64,000 bases of DNA from JABFSS01 sp964497975 (GCA_964497975.1 CAZCFO010000001.1:248001-312000), one strand, 5' to 3'; counted from the stretch's first letter, positions 41,260-49,034 are shown. Translations and numbers: made by a program. Notes: a model not told the origin generated them from the sequence alone.

Positions 41260-41526
41260 CTAAATGATCTTTACCGAACGAAAGCGCTCCTTATTCCTTT
41301 CAAGGTAGGAAAAGAGGTCTAGGGCGTTGTCTATGCTGGTGATTGTGTAATCTTCCACGACCACCGAACTATCTGGCATGGCCTTCGCCAGCCGTAGCTT
41401 GCAGTTCCTCACATCGAGGCCGACGTGCGTTCCCTCCGCTATCGCATCCACTGGCAAAAAGCGCGAGGTCTGGGAAGCTCGGTACTTCATCCCCACAGGA
41501 TACATAAAAATTTCGGATTGTCTCAA
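41260..41526 (-). CDS. Short protein at the right element end, possibly truncated
   Basis: An 88-residue frame from TTG 41526, or 75 residues from ATG 41487 (MKYRASQTSRFLPVDAIAEG). It reads like genuine alpha/beta protein (VGLDVRNCKLRLAKAM, then VVVEDYTITSIDNALDLF) but is not recognised. The upstream part meets the attachment core, so in the excised circle this frame would continue into the region behind the integrase gene. It may be the remainder of a gene joined only in that form. Confidence 0.4.
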   Translation of the reverse strand: MRQSEIFMYPVGMKYRASQTSRFLPVDAIAEGTHVGLDVRNCKLRLAKAMPDSSVVVEDYTITSIDNALDLFSYLERNKERFRSVKII

Positions 41527-41530
41527 CGAT

Positions 41531-41539
41531 GGGCTGCCA
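41531..41539. repeat. Right attachment core
   Basis: GGGCTGCCA, identical to the tRNA-Glu 3' terminus at 22582-22590. The sequence to the left is AT-richer element DNA; to the right GC-rich host DNA resumes. Confidence 0.55.
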
Positions 41540-41631
41540 CTCGACTCGCCTCGCTCGCGCGAGGCTCGCTCGTGGTCTCCGATCCTCGCTGCGGCTCGGA
41601 TCTCCGACCTGATTTTGTTGCAAGTCGAGTG
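41538..41631. other. GC-rich nested hairpins next to the attachment site
   Basis: Outer stem CACTCGACT (41538-41546) with AGTCGAGTG (41623-41631). Inside is GCCTCGC-TCGC-GCGAGGC and a further CCGATCC/GGATC pairing. It would originally have followed tRNA-Glu directly. The 225-nt gap up to the kinase gene shows no other feature than the promoter below. Confidence 0.5.
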
Positions 41632-41736
41632 CCCCGAGGGACGAGAACGACAAAAAAGCTCAGCATTCGCAGGAATCTGGCAATATTCTTGCTGGACGGT
41701 AATCGCCGATTAATAGCCTTTTTTAATGTTTTATTG

Positions 41737-41742
41737 TATAAT
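41737..41742 (+). promoter_or_regulatory. Perfect -10 box of the kinase gene
   Basis: TATAAT with AT-rich sequence before it, nine nt before ATG 41752, so the mRNA is probably leaderless. No clear -35 hexamer. Confidence 0.6.
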
Positions 41743-41751
41743 AGTACATGT

Positions 41752-43359
41752 ATGGGCAAGGAAAAAAACTACGACGACATCTTGGAAGCCACCCATGTGC
41801 TGCCACGGGAAGAACGGCGTTCATCCCCTCCCCTTCCGGCGCCGGCTGCCGAACACATCGTTTCGGAAGCACGACGGGGAAGCCATATTGTGTTGGAGGA
41901 AGACGGCGGCGAACGCACCATGAATGTGCTCTCTCCGGCGCGAACTTCCCGCGAAGGAACGGAAAAACACAAAACAACGTCTGCACGGATTCGCGCCATC
42001 GGTTTGCAGCATCTTGCGGAGTTCGCCCGGTTGGTGGACCAGGAAGCGGATCCGCCGGTTGAAGAGGTGAGGAACGCCGTGGATGCCGTCTCCCGCACGT
42101 ACGACATCGATCCGGACTGGCTGCTGCGCTGCGTGGGAGGAGTGGAGATGGGTCCACCGGCATTTTGCTTTCGCGATGACAGGGGCACGCTCCGCCTGGT
42201 GACGGGATGCCTTGGTTCCGGGTCGTTTGGTGTGGTCTATGCGACCGTGGATGTGGCGGACCCCACGCGCCGTTCCGCCTGCAAATTCATCGAAATGAAC
42301 GGGAAGGATGCCGATTTTGCAGGAGAAAGCAGCACGGCGGAGATTGAGGCTTTGGATCAGTTGGGAGGCCTGGAAGGCATCACCGCCCCAAAAAAAGGCG
42401 CAACGGAATACTGCGGGATTATCATGAAGTATCACCAAGGACCCACGCTGAAGGAATTGCTGAAATATCACGGAGGGAATCTTCCGGTTCGCCTGGCTGT
42501 GGAGATCGCCTATCAGGCCACGGAGCGTTTGATCGAAGCCCAGCGGCTGCATCTGGACATCAAGCCCAAGAACCTGATGATCGACATCGACTTCGTTCAA
42601 GGAGAGCCTAAGGTGAAAGTGAACATCATTGACTGGGGTTCTTCAAAAAAAACCGCCGATGATCGGCCATCAACCATGTATTCCCCGGTATACGCAGCCC
42701 CGGAGCAGATGATCCATCTGCCCACCGATAAGAGCGACGTCTACGCGCTTGCCACGACTCTGTATGAGCTCATTTCCGGCGAGCGGGCTGTCGATAAGAA
42801 AAATGTGGCAGACACTGACCAGGCTCTTGAGCGCCTGAAGGCAGAAAAAACCACCACGGATCCCATCGCCGGAAGAGACGGCGTCCTCACGAAGATGAAT
42901 TCCCCACGGGGAATGGATGGCCAGCCGATCCGCGATCCTGCGGCCATCCGAAACCTGCCGACAGAGCTGGAAGTATTTCTGGAAAACGACGTACCCAGTG
43001 ACTTCCGAGACGGCGGAAGCAAAGTACGGGAGGCCATCAACGCCGGCCTCACAACGAAAAGTAATGACCGGGCTTCTTTGGAGAGGTTTCGGGAACTTCT
43101 CCGGGTCGCAAAATGGCAGCTCTGGCACGACAACAAAGGCAAAAAGGAGGAGCCTGCCCCGCTCGTCCATCAACCGCGCGGGACACAGGAATCGCATGAG
43201 GAATACCACCGCAGGATCGCGGAAGCGCTGCTGCGGCATTACGAATTCGCCGGATATTCCCTCCCGCGAAACATCAATGGTGGTAACCGCTCCCCTTCCG
43301 GATCTCGGCTGACCGATAAAGCTGCTCCACAAGAAGGAGACGCGACATCTCATGTGTGA
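41752..43359 (+). CDS. Hanks-type serine/threonine protein kinase
   Basis: A 535-residue soluble kinase. A variable N-terminus of about 145 residues precedes the Gly loop GCLGSGSFGVVY, the Lys strand ACKFIEM, the catalytic loop HLDIKPKNLM (HLD instead of HRD, near residue 266), IIDWGSSK (DWG for DFG, near 293), YAAPEQ and SDVYALATTLYEL. The Lys, both Asp and the catalytic-loop Asn are kept, so activity is likely. No membrane helix or PASTA domain. The C-terminal ~140 residues are unrecognised; the 3' end overlaps convergent rlmH by 86 nt. Confidence 0.88.
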   Translation: MGKEKNYDDILEATHVLPREERRSSPPLPAPAAEHIVSEARRGSHIVLEEDGGERTMNVLSPARTSREGTEKHKTTSARIRAIGLQHLAEFARLVDQEADPPVEEVRNAVDAVSRTYDIDPDWLLRCVGGVEMGPPAFCFRDDRGTLRLVTGCLGSGSFGVVYATVDVADPTRRSACKFIEMNGKDADFAGESSTAEIEALDQLGGLEGITAPKKGATEYCGIIMKYHQGPTLKELLKYHGGNLPVRLAVEIAYQATERLIEAQRLHLDIKPKNLMIDIDFVQGEPKVKVNIIDWGSSKKTADDRPSTMYSPVYAAPEQMIHLPTDKSDVYALATTLYELISGERAVDKKNVADTDQALERLKAEKTTTDPIAGRDGVLTKMNSPRGMDGQPIRDPAAIRNLPTELEVFLENDVPSDFRDGGSKVREAINAGLTTKSNDRASLERFRELLRVAKWQLWHDNKGKKEEPAPLVHQPRGTQESHEEYHRRIAEALLRHYEFAGYSLPRNINGGNRSPSGSRLTDKAAPQEGDATSHV

Positions 43360-43738
43360 GCGTCATATCGCTTAAGCGGATGGAACCGCGAACCACGGAG
43401 CGGACCTGGTCGGTGACGCCGTACGCGCCGCCGATGATGAACGTGAGCGGCATGCCCAGATCCGTCGCATGCCCCACGAAGACGCTGAAGCGCTTGGAGG
43501 TCATTGCGTCGCCCTTCTCGTCGAGGAGGAAGACGTCGCCGCGCTCCTTCTCGAGGGCATGGAGAATCTGCTCGCTCTCCTCCTCGCGCTGCTTCTGCGG
43601 ATCTTTCTGGCGGCTCGGCGGAATCTCAACGACGGAGATCCGGAAGGCGTGGCGGAGGCGTTCCAGATACTCGGCGCAGCCCTCGGCGATCCAGGAGGCT
43701 TTGATGCGGCCGACGGTGAGGAGGGTAATCTTATGCAT
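43274..43738 (-). CDS. rlmH: 23S rRNA pseudouridine-1915 N3-methyltransferase
   Basis: A 154-residue SPOUT methyltransferase with the RlmH features: N-terminal ITLLTVGRIK, FLLDEKGDAMTSKRFSVF, the knotted AdoMet site FIIGGAYGVTDQVR and the C-terminal LTHEMSRLLLVEQLYRSAEIRKGSGYHH. It methylates Psi1915 in helix 69 of 23S rRNA. Length and C-terminal YHH are typical. It overlaps the 3' end of the convergent kinase gene. Confidence 0.95.
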   Translation of the reverse strand: MHKITLLTVGRIKASWIAEGCAEYLERLRHAFRISVVEIPPSRQKDPQKQREEESEQILHALEKERGDVFLLDEKGDAMTSKRFSVFVGHATDLGMPLTFIIGGAYGVTDQVRSVVRGSIRLSDMTLTHEMSRLLLVEQLYRSAEIRKGSGYHH

Positions 43739-43749
43739 GAGGGGATGAA

Positions 43750-43823
43750 AGCAAACGAAGGAAACGAAGTAAACGAGGAAAACGAGGATCCTCGATTGCC
43801 TCGTTTGCGTCGTTTTCCTCGTT
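43750..43823. repeat. Nonamer-array hairpin, locus E (GAGGATC core)
   Basis: Between rlmH and the rRNA methyltransferase gene (both minus). Left words: AAGCAAACG, AAGGAAACG, AAGTAAACG, AGGAAAACG. Centre GAGGATCCTCGATTGCC. Right words: TCGTTTGCG, TCGTTTTCC, TCGTTTACT. The centre is identical to locus D, 35 kb away. Confidence 0.85.
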
Positions 43824-45274
43824 TACTTCCGTTGAAGAAGGGCCACCGTTTCTATATGCGCCGTATGCGGGAACAAGTCGACCGGCTGGACCGTGCGGAG
43901 TTCATAGCCCGCCTTCAGGAATTCCCCCAGGTCGCGCGCGAAGGTGGCCGTATTACAAGAGACATACACTATTTTCTCGGGAGCGTGCGCGATGACGGCG
44001 TCCCGGGCTTTGGGGTGCAGTCCCGCCCGGGGAGGATCGAGGACGATGACGGAGAACCTGTACTTGGCGCCCGCCTTGAGCTGCTCGTTGAGCACCTGCT
44101 CTGTGCGCCCCTTGTAGAAGCTGATGTTGGCGATGCGGTTGCGACCCGCGCTCTTGAGCGCGTCGTCCACGGCGGAGGGATGGCTCTCGATGCCCACGAC
44201 CCGTTCGCAGAACCGCGCTAGGTACTGGCCGATGGTGCCCATGCCGCAGTACGCGTCCAGCACGGTATCGCGGCTGGTGAGGGCCGCCGCCTGCGCCACC
44301 GCCTGGCAGAGCTTTTCGGCGCCCAGCGTGTTGGTCTGGAAGAAGGAGAACGGGGAGATCTCGAAGGTGAGGTCGAACAGCCGCTCGCTGATGGTCGGCT
44401 TGCCGATGAGACAGTGCACCTTGGGGAACTCCGGCTTCTCGTGCAGGCCCATGTGCTCGACGATGAGCAGCGACGCGAGGTGCGGCCGCCCGCCGAAGCC
44501 CCGGAGGAACTGCTGGAAGAGGGGCTCAAGCTCCTTTTTCCGGGCATGCACCATGAAGCAGATCATCTGCTCGCCGGTGTGCACGCCGCGCCGCAGGAGA
44601 AGGTTGCGGAGCATGCCGCGCTGGGTTTTGGGATTGAAGACCGGCAGGCGCGTCTGTTCCATAAAGCGCTTCACGTCCGCGAGGAGGACGCCCACCTGCT
44701 CGTCATACAAATGACATTCGGTGATCGGGAGGATCGTGGACCACTGACCGGGCTGGTGGAAGCCGACGGAGGGGTTTTCGTCGAAGTAGAGGCGGCGGCC
44801 GCCTTTCTCCTCCGTCCGCATCGACTGGTAGCCGAAGGTGAACTCCAGCTTGTTGCGATAGTGGAACACCTGCGGGCTCGGCATGATCTTGAGCACGCGC
44901 CCCGGCAGCTGCTGGCGCACGGCTTCGTCCACGGGCGTGAGGTGCAGCAGCGTCTCGCGGATGATGTCTTCCTTGTAGGAGATCTGCTTGTCGTACGGGA
45001 GGTTCTGCCAGATGCATCCCCCGCAGTCGTGGAAGTGCGTGCACCGCGCGGGGATTTCGTCCTTCGCTTTCCGCAGCACTTTGAGCACGCGCCCTTCGGC
45101 CCACGTGTCCTTTTTCTTGGTGATGGCGATCTCCACCTGCTGGCCGGGGATGGTGTCGGGAACGAAGATGGTCATGCCGTCGACACGGGCAAGGCCGGAG
45201 CCCCCGAATGTCAGTTTCTCGATCGTGACGGTCTGCCTGCCCGCTGGGGCCTCCGGTTCCGGGGTTATTGACAT
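43823..45274 (-). CDS. rlmD: TrmA/RlmD-type 23S rRNA (uracil-5-)-methyltransferase
   Basis: A 483-residue enzyme. TRAM domain at the N-terminus (about 10-70; IEKLTFGGSGLARVDG), a 4Fe-4S Cys set (CTHFHDCGGCIWQ plus Cys in ITECHLY), a central RNA domain and a C-terminal AdoMet domain with VLDAYCGMGTIGQYLAR, IVLDPPRAGLHP and the catalytic VYVSCNTATFARDL. It methylates U to m5U in rRNA. RlmCD or a tRNA enzyme is possible; exact target unknown. An AT-rich divergent promoter region separates it from the next gene. Confidence 0.88.
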   Translation of the reverse strand: MSITPEPEAPAGRQTVTIEKLTFGGSGLARVDGMTIFVPDTIPGQQVEIAITKKKDTWAEGRVLKVLRKAKDEIPARCTHFHDCGGCIWQNLPYDKQISYKEDIIRETLLHLTPVDEAVRQQLPGRVLKIMPSPQVFHYRNKLEFTFGYQSMRTEEKGGRRLYFDENPSVGFHQPGQWSTILPITECHLYDEQVGVLLADVKRFMEQTRLPVFNPKTQRGMLRNLLLRRGVHTGEQMICFMVHARKKELEPLFQQFLRGFGGRPHLASLLIVEHMGLHEKPEFPKVHCLIGKPTISERLFDLTFEISPFSFFQTNTLGAEKLCQAVAQAAALTSRDTVLDAYCGMGTIGQYLARFCERVVGIESHPSAVDDALKSAGRNRIANISFYKGRTEQVLNEQLKAGAKYRFSVIVLDPPRAGLHPKARDAVIAHAPEKIVYVSCNTATFARDLGEFLKAGYELRTVQPVDLFPHTAHIETVALLQRK

Positions 45275-45284
45275 CTAACTATAA

Positions 45285-45300
45285 ATATGATATAAAATCA
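45285..45300 (+). promoter_or_regulatory. AT-rich divergent promoter region
   Basis: The 45-nt gap contains TATAAAAT and several TA-rich hexamers readable on both strands, serving the rRNA methyltransferase gene (minus) and the secreted protein gene (plus). Confidence 0.45.
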
Positions 45301-45319
45301 CACTTTGGGAAACCTGCAC

Positions 45320-46255
45320 ATGAAGAAGGCTTTAGGCTCACTTTCATTGGCTTTCGGAGTCATCGCTCTCGCAGTTCATCTGCCGGGAAGTGTAGCAGAG
45401 CTGAGGGGTGCCGCAAGGGTCTCCGCGGCCCTGCAAGCCTCCTCCCGGGCCGCCGCCGTGTACGGTCCTCGGCGCCCGTCCTCGGCAAGCCAGACGGCCG
45501 CCCGCCGTCCCCTGCCGGTGACGATCGACATACAGCGCGAAATCAATGCCTTCGTCGCCACCGCGCCCACGGCCCCGGTGATTCTCCCGGTTGAGCCACA
45601 ACGTCGTGCCGAGCCGGTGACCCCGCACCTGGAAGAGAAGCTCCGCGAGAGCGGCGCCAACCCGCACCATCGCGATATCGCGCGGCGTGTGCTGGGGATG
45701 CTGGATCCCGCCTGCCAGGAGAAGCTCGAAACCTTGAACATCCTGTATGGAAAACCCAAGCACCGCGGGCTCGCGGGTCGGGGGGTGATCCTGGTGAGCG
45801 GCATGGTTCCCGATGACGAGTTCATCGGCCTCCTCCTGCACGAAGGATTCGGTCATTTTCGCGACATCACGTGTCTCACCGGCAATCCGGAGAGCGGCCC
45901 GAGCGAATTCCGCGACGGCGGGGATGAGATCTGGAACGATGACGCCAGCGTGTTCTTTTACCGGCTCTCGTGGAGCAATGACCGGGAGCGCAAGGAGGAC
46001 GCGCGCCGGGAGGATTTCGTGACGGGGTACGCGTACGACGCCGACAACTTCGAGGATCTCGCCGAGAGCGTCACCTATTACATGACGCAGGAGCAGTCGT
46101 TCCGCGAGCGCGCCGCCGCGAATCCGATACTTGCGCAAAAGCTCGCGTGGCTCGAGACTTACGTCCCCAAGCAACGCAACGTCGCGGAGGGCAGGGAATG
46201 GAACGGCCTGATTCCGTGGGACGCGACAAAGCTGGCGTTCCGGTGGAACCCGTAG
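45320..46255 (+). CDS. Secreted putative metallopeptidase with HExxxH motif
   Basis: A 311-residue protein with an N-terminal signal peptide (MKKALGSLSLAFGVIALAV). The central motif LLLHEGFGHFRDI (His174-Glu175-x3-His179) resembles a zincin site but has one residue too many for HExxH. A candidate third ligand follows in NFEDLAESVTYY, the usual E-x-x-A-E pattern of gluzincin-like relatives. Activity is therefore uncertain: either a variant zinc site or a degenerate one. No family assigned. The N-terminal 100 residues are Pro/Ala/Arg-rich. Confidence 0.6.
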   Translation: MKKALGSLSLAFGVIALAVHLPGSVAELRGAARVSAALQASSRAAAVYGPRRPSSASQTAARRPLPVTIDIQREINAFVATAPTAPVILPVEPQRRAEPVTPHLEEKLRESGANPHHRDIARRVLGMLDPACQEKLETLNILYGKPKHRGLAGRGVILVSGMVPDDEFIGLLLHEGFGHFRDITCLTGNPESGPSEFRDGGDEIWNDDASVFFYRLSWSNDRERKEDARREDFVTGYAYDADNFEDLAESVTYYMTQEQSFRERAAANPILAQKLAWLETYVPKQRNVAEGREWNGLIPWDATKLAFRWNP

Positions 46256-46280
46256 TGGAAGCGGGGAAAGAACATGCGAG

Positions 46281-46306
46281 GAATCATGATTCATAATTCA
46301 TGATTC
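46281..46306. other. Hairpin between secreted protein and membrane protein genes
   Basis: GAATCATGA, loop TTCATAAT, TCATGATTC: a perfect 9-bp stem downstream of 46255. It is followed by TATGAT (46317-46322), the -10 box of the next gene. Confidence 0.5.
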
Positions 46307-46328
46307 ACGCGTCGGGTATGATGCTTCC

Positions 46329-47132
46329 ATGCGTCGCCCCCTCCTCCTCGCGCTCTGGCTCCTCGCGGACTATCTGCTGTTCGTCGCGTCCTACGTGCTC
46401 GCGTACTTCGCGCGCGTCGGGTGGATTTTCAGCAGCGACGTCCCCTTCGACCGGTATGTGCTCGTCGTCGCGCTGAGCGGCGTCCCCTGGCTCGTGATGC
46501 TGGTGACGACGCGCACCTTCGGACTCACGCGCAACCAGCGGACGATGCGCAACGTCGCCTTCATCCTGTACGCGACCGTCATGGGCGTCGCGCTCGTCAC
46601 CTCGGGATACTTCTTCCTCTTCCAGCGGATCTTCAGCCGCATGCTGATCCTGGAAGCGGCGCTGTTCTCCGCGGCCGCGACGTTCCTGTGCCATGCGATG
46701 ATGGGCTACCTGATGCGCGTGGTGCTGCGCGGCGGCACGCCGGCGTTCCCCACGCTCGTGATCGGGGTGACGCGCGAAACACGCCGTCTGCTGGCGCTGA
46801 TGCGCGAGCGGAAGAGCCCGCTGCAGCCCATCGGGATCCTGGATGCCACGGGAACCTCGGAAAAGGAAATCGAAGGAGTGCCGGTCCTCGGCAAGCTCAA
46901 CAAGCTGGAGGATGTCCTGCGCGGACGCGGCGTCACCCACCTCATCCAGTGCAGCGACCTGGAGCAGTCGATCAACCTGCTGGGCGCCTGCCGCGCGCAC
47001 GGCATCACGTACATGCTGCTGCCGTCCGTGCTCGGCATCATCGAGCGCGACGAGCGCGTGGAGTCGCTCGAAGGCAAAGCCGTGACGGTGGTGAGTCCCG
47101 AAGGCGCGTGGTGGCAGTGGTTTTTCCGATAG
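46329..47132 (+). CDS. Membrane protein with CoA-binding-like domain (N-half of a WbaP/WcaJ-type transferase)
   Basis: A 267-residue protein. Four membrane helices (1-120) are followed by a Rossmann-like CoA_binding_3 domain at about 135-240 (FPTLVIGVTRETRRLLALM, PIGILDATGTSEKEIEGVPVLGKLNKLEDVL). This is the N-terminal half of polyisoprenyl-phosphate hexose-1-phosphate transferases such as WcaJ. The C-terminal sugar-transferase domain is absent and no second gene supplies it, so it may be regulatory or truncated. TATGAT lies 6 nt before ATG 46329. Confidence 0.75.
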   Translation: MRRPLLLALWLLADYLLFVASYVLAYFARVGWIFSSDVPFDRYVLVVALSGVPWLVMLVTTRTFGLTRNQRTMRNVAFILYATVMGVALVTSGYFFLFQRIFSRMLILEAALFSAAATFLCHAMMGYLMRVVLRGGTPAFPTLVIGVTRETRRLLALMRERKSPLQPIGILDATGTSEKEIEGVPVLGKLNKLEDVLRGRGVTHLIQCSDLEQSINLLGACRAHGITYMLLPSVLGIIERDERVESLEGKAVTVVSPEGAWWQWFFR

Positions 47133-47146
47133 GAATGGGGGGCCTG

Positions 47147-47182
47147 CACTGCGTAGCGTTTCCGGGGAAACGCGGAGCAGTG
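47147..47182. other. Intergenic hairpin
   Basis: CACTGC and GCGTTTCC pair with GGAAACGC and GCAGTG around a GG loop, with small bulges. It lies 15 nt after the membrane protein stop; no T-run follows immediately. Confidence 0.5.
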
Positions 47183-47222
47183 TCACTTGGATTTTGGGGG
47201 GCTCGTTGATAGTGTTGCCTGC

Positions 47223-47957
47223 ATGAAAAAGACCTTCCTCGCCGCAACGCTCGTTCTCCTGCTGTCCGCCTGCTCCTCCGGAGGAGGAGAGGTTCCCGCC
47301 GACGGGACCGCCTCGTCGGCGCCCGCGGCGAGATCTTCGCCGGCGCGCGCGGCATCCGCCGTGAAGGACGCGGTGGCCGCAGACGCGATGCCCTGGATGG
47401 AATATGCCGACCCCGTGCTGGGCATCGCCTTCAAGCATCCCGCGTACGCGGGAGACATGACGCAGCCCGGATGCACCTCCAAGATGGTGCCGCTCACGGT
47501 CATCCAGAACGGCGATCATCTCACGCTCCTGCAGGAGTACGCGCTCACGCCCGGATGCGCCGCCGCCAAGCCCACCAATCTTGACCGGATCGCGCAGGGC
47601 GCCACGGATGCCGAGATCGCCGGCTCGTACTTGAACGTGTGGGTGAGGAACGTCGGCTATCCCGACCAGTTCCTGGAGTTCGCGCGGGGAATCTACGGCA
47701 CGGACTGCCGCATCGACGACACGCGCGTGTTTGAATGGAAGTCCCCGTCGTGGAAGCAGATCTACCTCACGACGGATTCCCAGGACGTCAGCGTCGCCAA
47801 ATCGTGCAACGATTCGTTCCTCCTCTACGACGATACCACCGGAAACGCCGTCACGTTCTTCCTGCCGCTCAAGACCGCCGTCACCTTCGCCACGCCCGAC
47901 CAGCAGAGCGCCTTCGATTTCGACATCCAGGAGAGCTTCCGGTTCCTCGGACAGTAA
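47223..47957 (+). CDS. Lipoprotein of unknown function
   Basis: A 244-residue lipoprotein with lipobox LLLSAC (Cys17), a Gly/Ser/Ala tether and a beta-rich domain (about 55-244; WMEYADPVLGIAFKHPAYAG, then FLQ/FEF-type strands and KTAVTFATPDQQSAFDF). Four Cys in the mature part may form disulfides. The pattern resembles the exported 'PsbP/surface-protein-like' beta domains common in Patescibacteria, not assigned. TAGTGT (47210-47215) ends 7 nt before ATG 47223. Confidence 0.65.
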   Translation: MKKTFLAATLVLLLSACSSGGGEVPADGTASSAPAARSSPARAASAVKDAVAADAMPWMEYADPVLGIAFKHPAYAGDMTQPGCTSKMVPLTVIQNGDHLTLLQEYALTPGCAAAKPTNLDRIAQGATDAEIAGSYLNVWVRNVGYPDQFLEFARGIYGTDCRIDDTRVFEWKSPSWKQIYLTTDSQDVSVAKSCNDSFLLYDDTTGNAVTFFLPLKTAVTFATPDQQSAFDFDIQESFRFLGQ

Positions 47958-47997
47958 GGAGGGGGCGGAACGGAAAATCCGGGTATGATGGCCCTGC

Positions 47998-49017
47998 ATG
48001 AGAGCCTTCATCCTTGCCGGCGGATTCGCCACGCGCCTGTGGCCGCTCACGGAAAAACGCGCCAAGCCGCTGCTGCCGCTCGCCGGCAAACCCATCATCA
48101 CGCATCTCGTGGAGAAAATCCCGTCCGGCATGCCCGTGACGGTGAGCACGAACGCCGCGTTTTCGGAGGGATTCCGCGCATGGATGGACGGCATCGACCG
48201 GCCGGGGCTCGAACTGCTGGTCGAAGGCACCTCGCGCGACGACCACAAGCTCGGAGCGCTCGGATCCATTGCCCAATGGGTTGCGGCGGAGTCTGTCGCC
48301 GACGACCTGCTGATCCTGACGGGCGACAACTACCTGGGGTTTTCGCTTGAGCGTTTCCTGGAGACTTTCCGGAATGTGCCCCTGCTCGCCGCGCATGACG
48401 TGGGCGACCGGGAGCGGGCCAGGGCATTCGGAACGGTCATCGTGGACAAGGAGAGCAGTTCCCCTCTCCCGCTGCGACAGGAGAGGGGCGGGGGGGTGAG
48501 GGCAGAGAAGAATGCCTCCTGTTATCGAGTGACTGCCTTTGAAGAAAAGCCCCTCAATCCCAAGAGCACGCTCGTGAGCACCGGCTGCGTGCTCCTGCCG
48601 GAGGCGACGCTGCCGATCCTCATCGAGTACGCGCGCGCCAAGCCGGATAACCTGGGCGGCATCTTCGAGGAATTCCTGCGAAGAGACATGGATGTCGACT
48701 GCTTCACCTTCTCCGAACCCTGGATGGATATCGGGGCCTTCCATTCGTATCTGGACGCCCACCGGAGCATCGTCGGCGAAAAGGCGCTCATCGACCCGGG
48801 CGCGCGGGTGACGGATACCCGGTGCCGCGGCAGCGTAACGGTGGGCAGCGGGTGCGTGATCGAGCGGAGCGAGCTCACGGACTGCATGGTCTTCGATAAC
48901 GTGACGATCCGCGACTGCACGCTCCGCAATTGCGTGATCGACGACGGCTGCGTGCTGGAAGGCGTCGACCTGCAGAAGCAGATGCTGAGGGCAGGGACAC
49001 GGTTGATCGTGGCGTGA
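47998..49017 (+). CDS. Sugar-1-phosphate nucleotidyltransferase
   Basis: A 339-residue nucleotidyltransferase of the glucose-1-phosphate thymidylyl / mannose-1-phosphate guanylyl type. It has FILAGGFATRLWPLTEKRAKPLLPLAGKP (signature), LILTGDNYLG with metal Asp and FEEKP, plus a left-handed beta-helix C-terminus (about 265-339; GARVTDTRC, VTVGSGCVIERSELTDC, CTLRNCVIDDGC). An in-frame extra segment of about 15 residues (near residue 155-170) is encoded by a palindromic repeat at 48461-48488. TATGAT 8 nt before ATG 47998 suggests a leaderless mRNA. Confidence 0.85.
   Translation: MRAFILAGGFATRLWPLTEKRAKPLLPLAGKPIITHLVEKIPSGMPVTVSTNAAFSEGFRAWMDGIDRPGLELLVEGTSRDDHKLGALGSIAQWVAAESVADDLLILTGDNYLGFSLERFLETFRNVPLLAAHDVGDRERARAFGTVIVDKESSSPLPLRQERGGGVRAEKNASCYRVTAFEEKPLNPKSTLVSTGCVLLPEATLPILIEYARAKPDNLGGIFEEFLRRDMDVDCFTFSEPWMDIGAFHSYLDAHRSIVGEKALIDPGARVTDTRCRGSVTVGSGCVIERSELTDCMVFDNVTIRDCTLRNCVIDDGCVLEGVDLQKQMLRAGTRLIVA
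48461..48505. repeat. REP-like palindrome inserted in frame in the nucleotidyltransferase gene
   Basis: CCCCTCTCC (48461-48469), a 10-nt loop, GGAGAGGGG (48480-48488), then a GGGGGTGAGGG tract. It resembles a palindromic intergenic repeat widespread in bacteria, here inside a coding region without breaking the frame. Confidence 0.75.
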
Positions 49018-49034
49018 GGACACATGGGGGAAAA

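Larger units (their letters stand above)
22582..41539. mobile_element. Integrative element in tRNA-Glu with replication and defence cargo
   Basis: About 19 kb with visibly lower GC than both flanks. It begins at the tRNA-Glu 3' end with a large serine recombinase gene. It also holds a split primase-helicase, a tyrosine recombinase, an excisionase-like protein with iterons and several restriction systems. The right end is placed at the second GGGCTGCCA (41531-41539). Beyond it the sequence is GC-rich with hairpins and then the host kinase gene. The left boundary is firm; the right rests on a 9-bp match plus the composition change. Confidence 0.65.

Noticed and set aside
41369..41653. 94-residue minus-strand frame spanning the attachment core
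   Set aside because: Composition is that of a non-coding frame; it is only relevant as the possible integrase tail in the circular form.
41425..41751. Plus-strand extension upstream of the kinase start
   Set aside because: The segment is attachment-site and hairpin DNA and precedes the TATAAT box.
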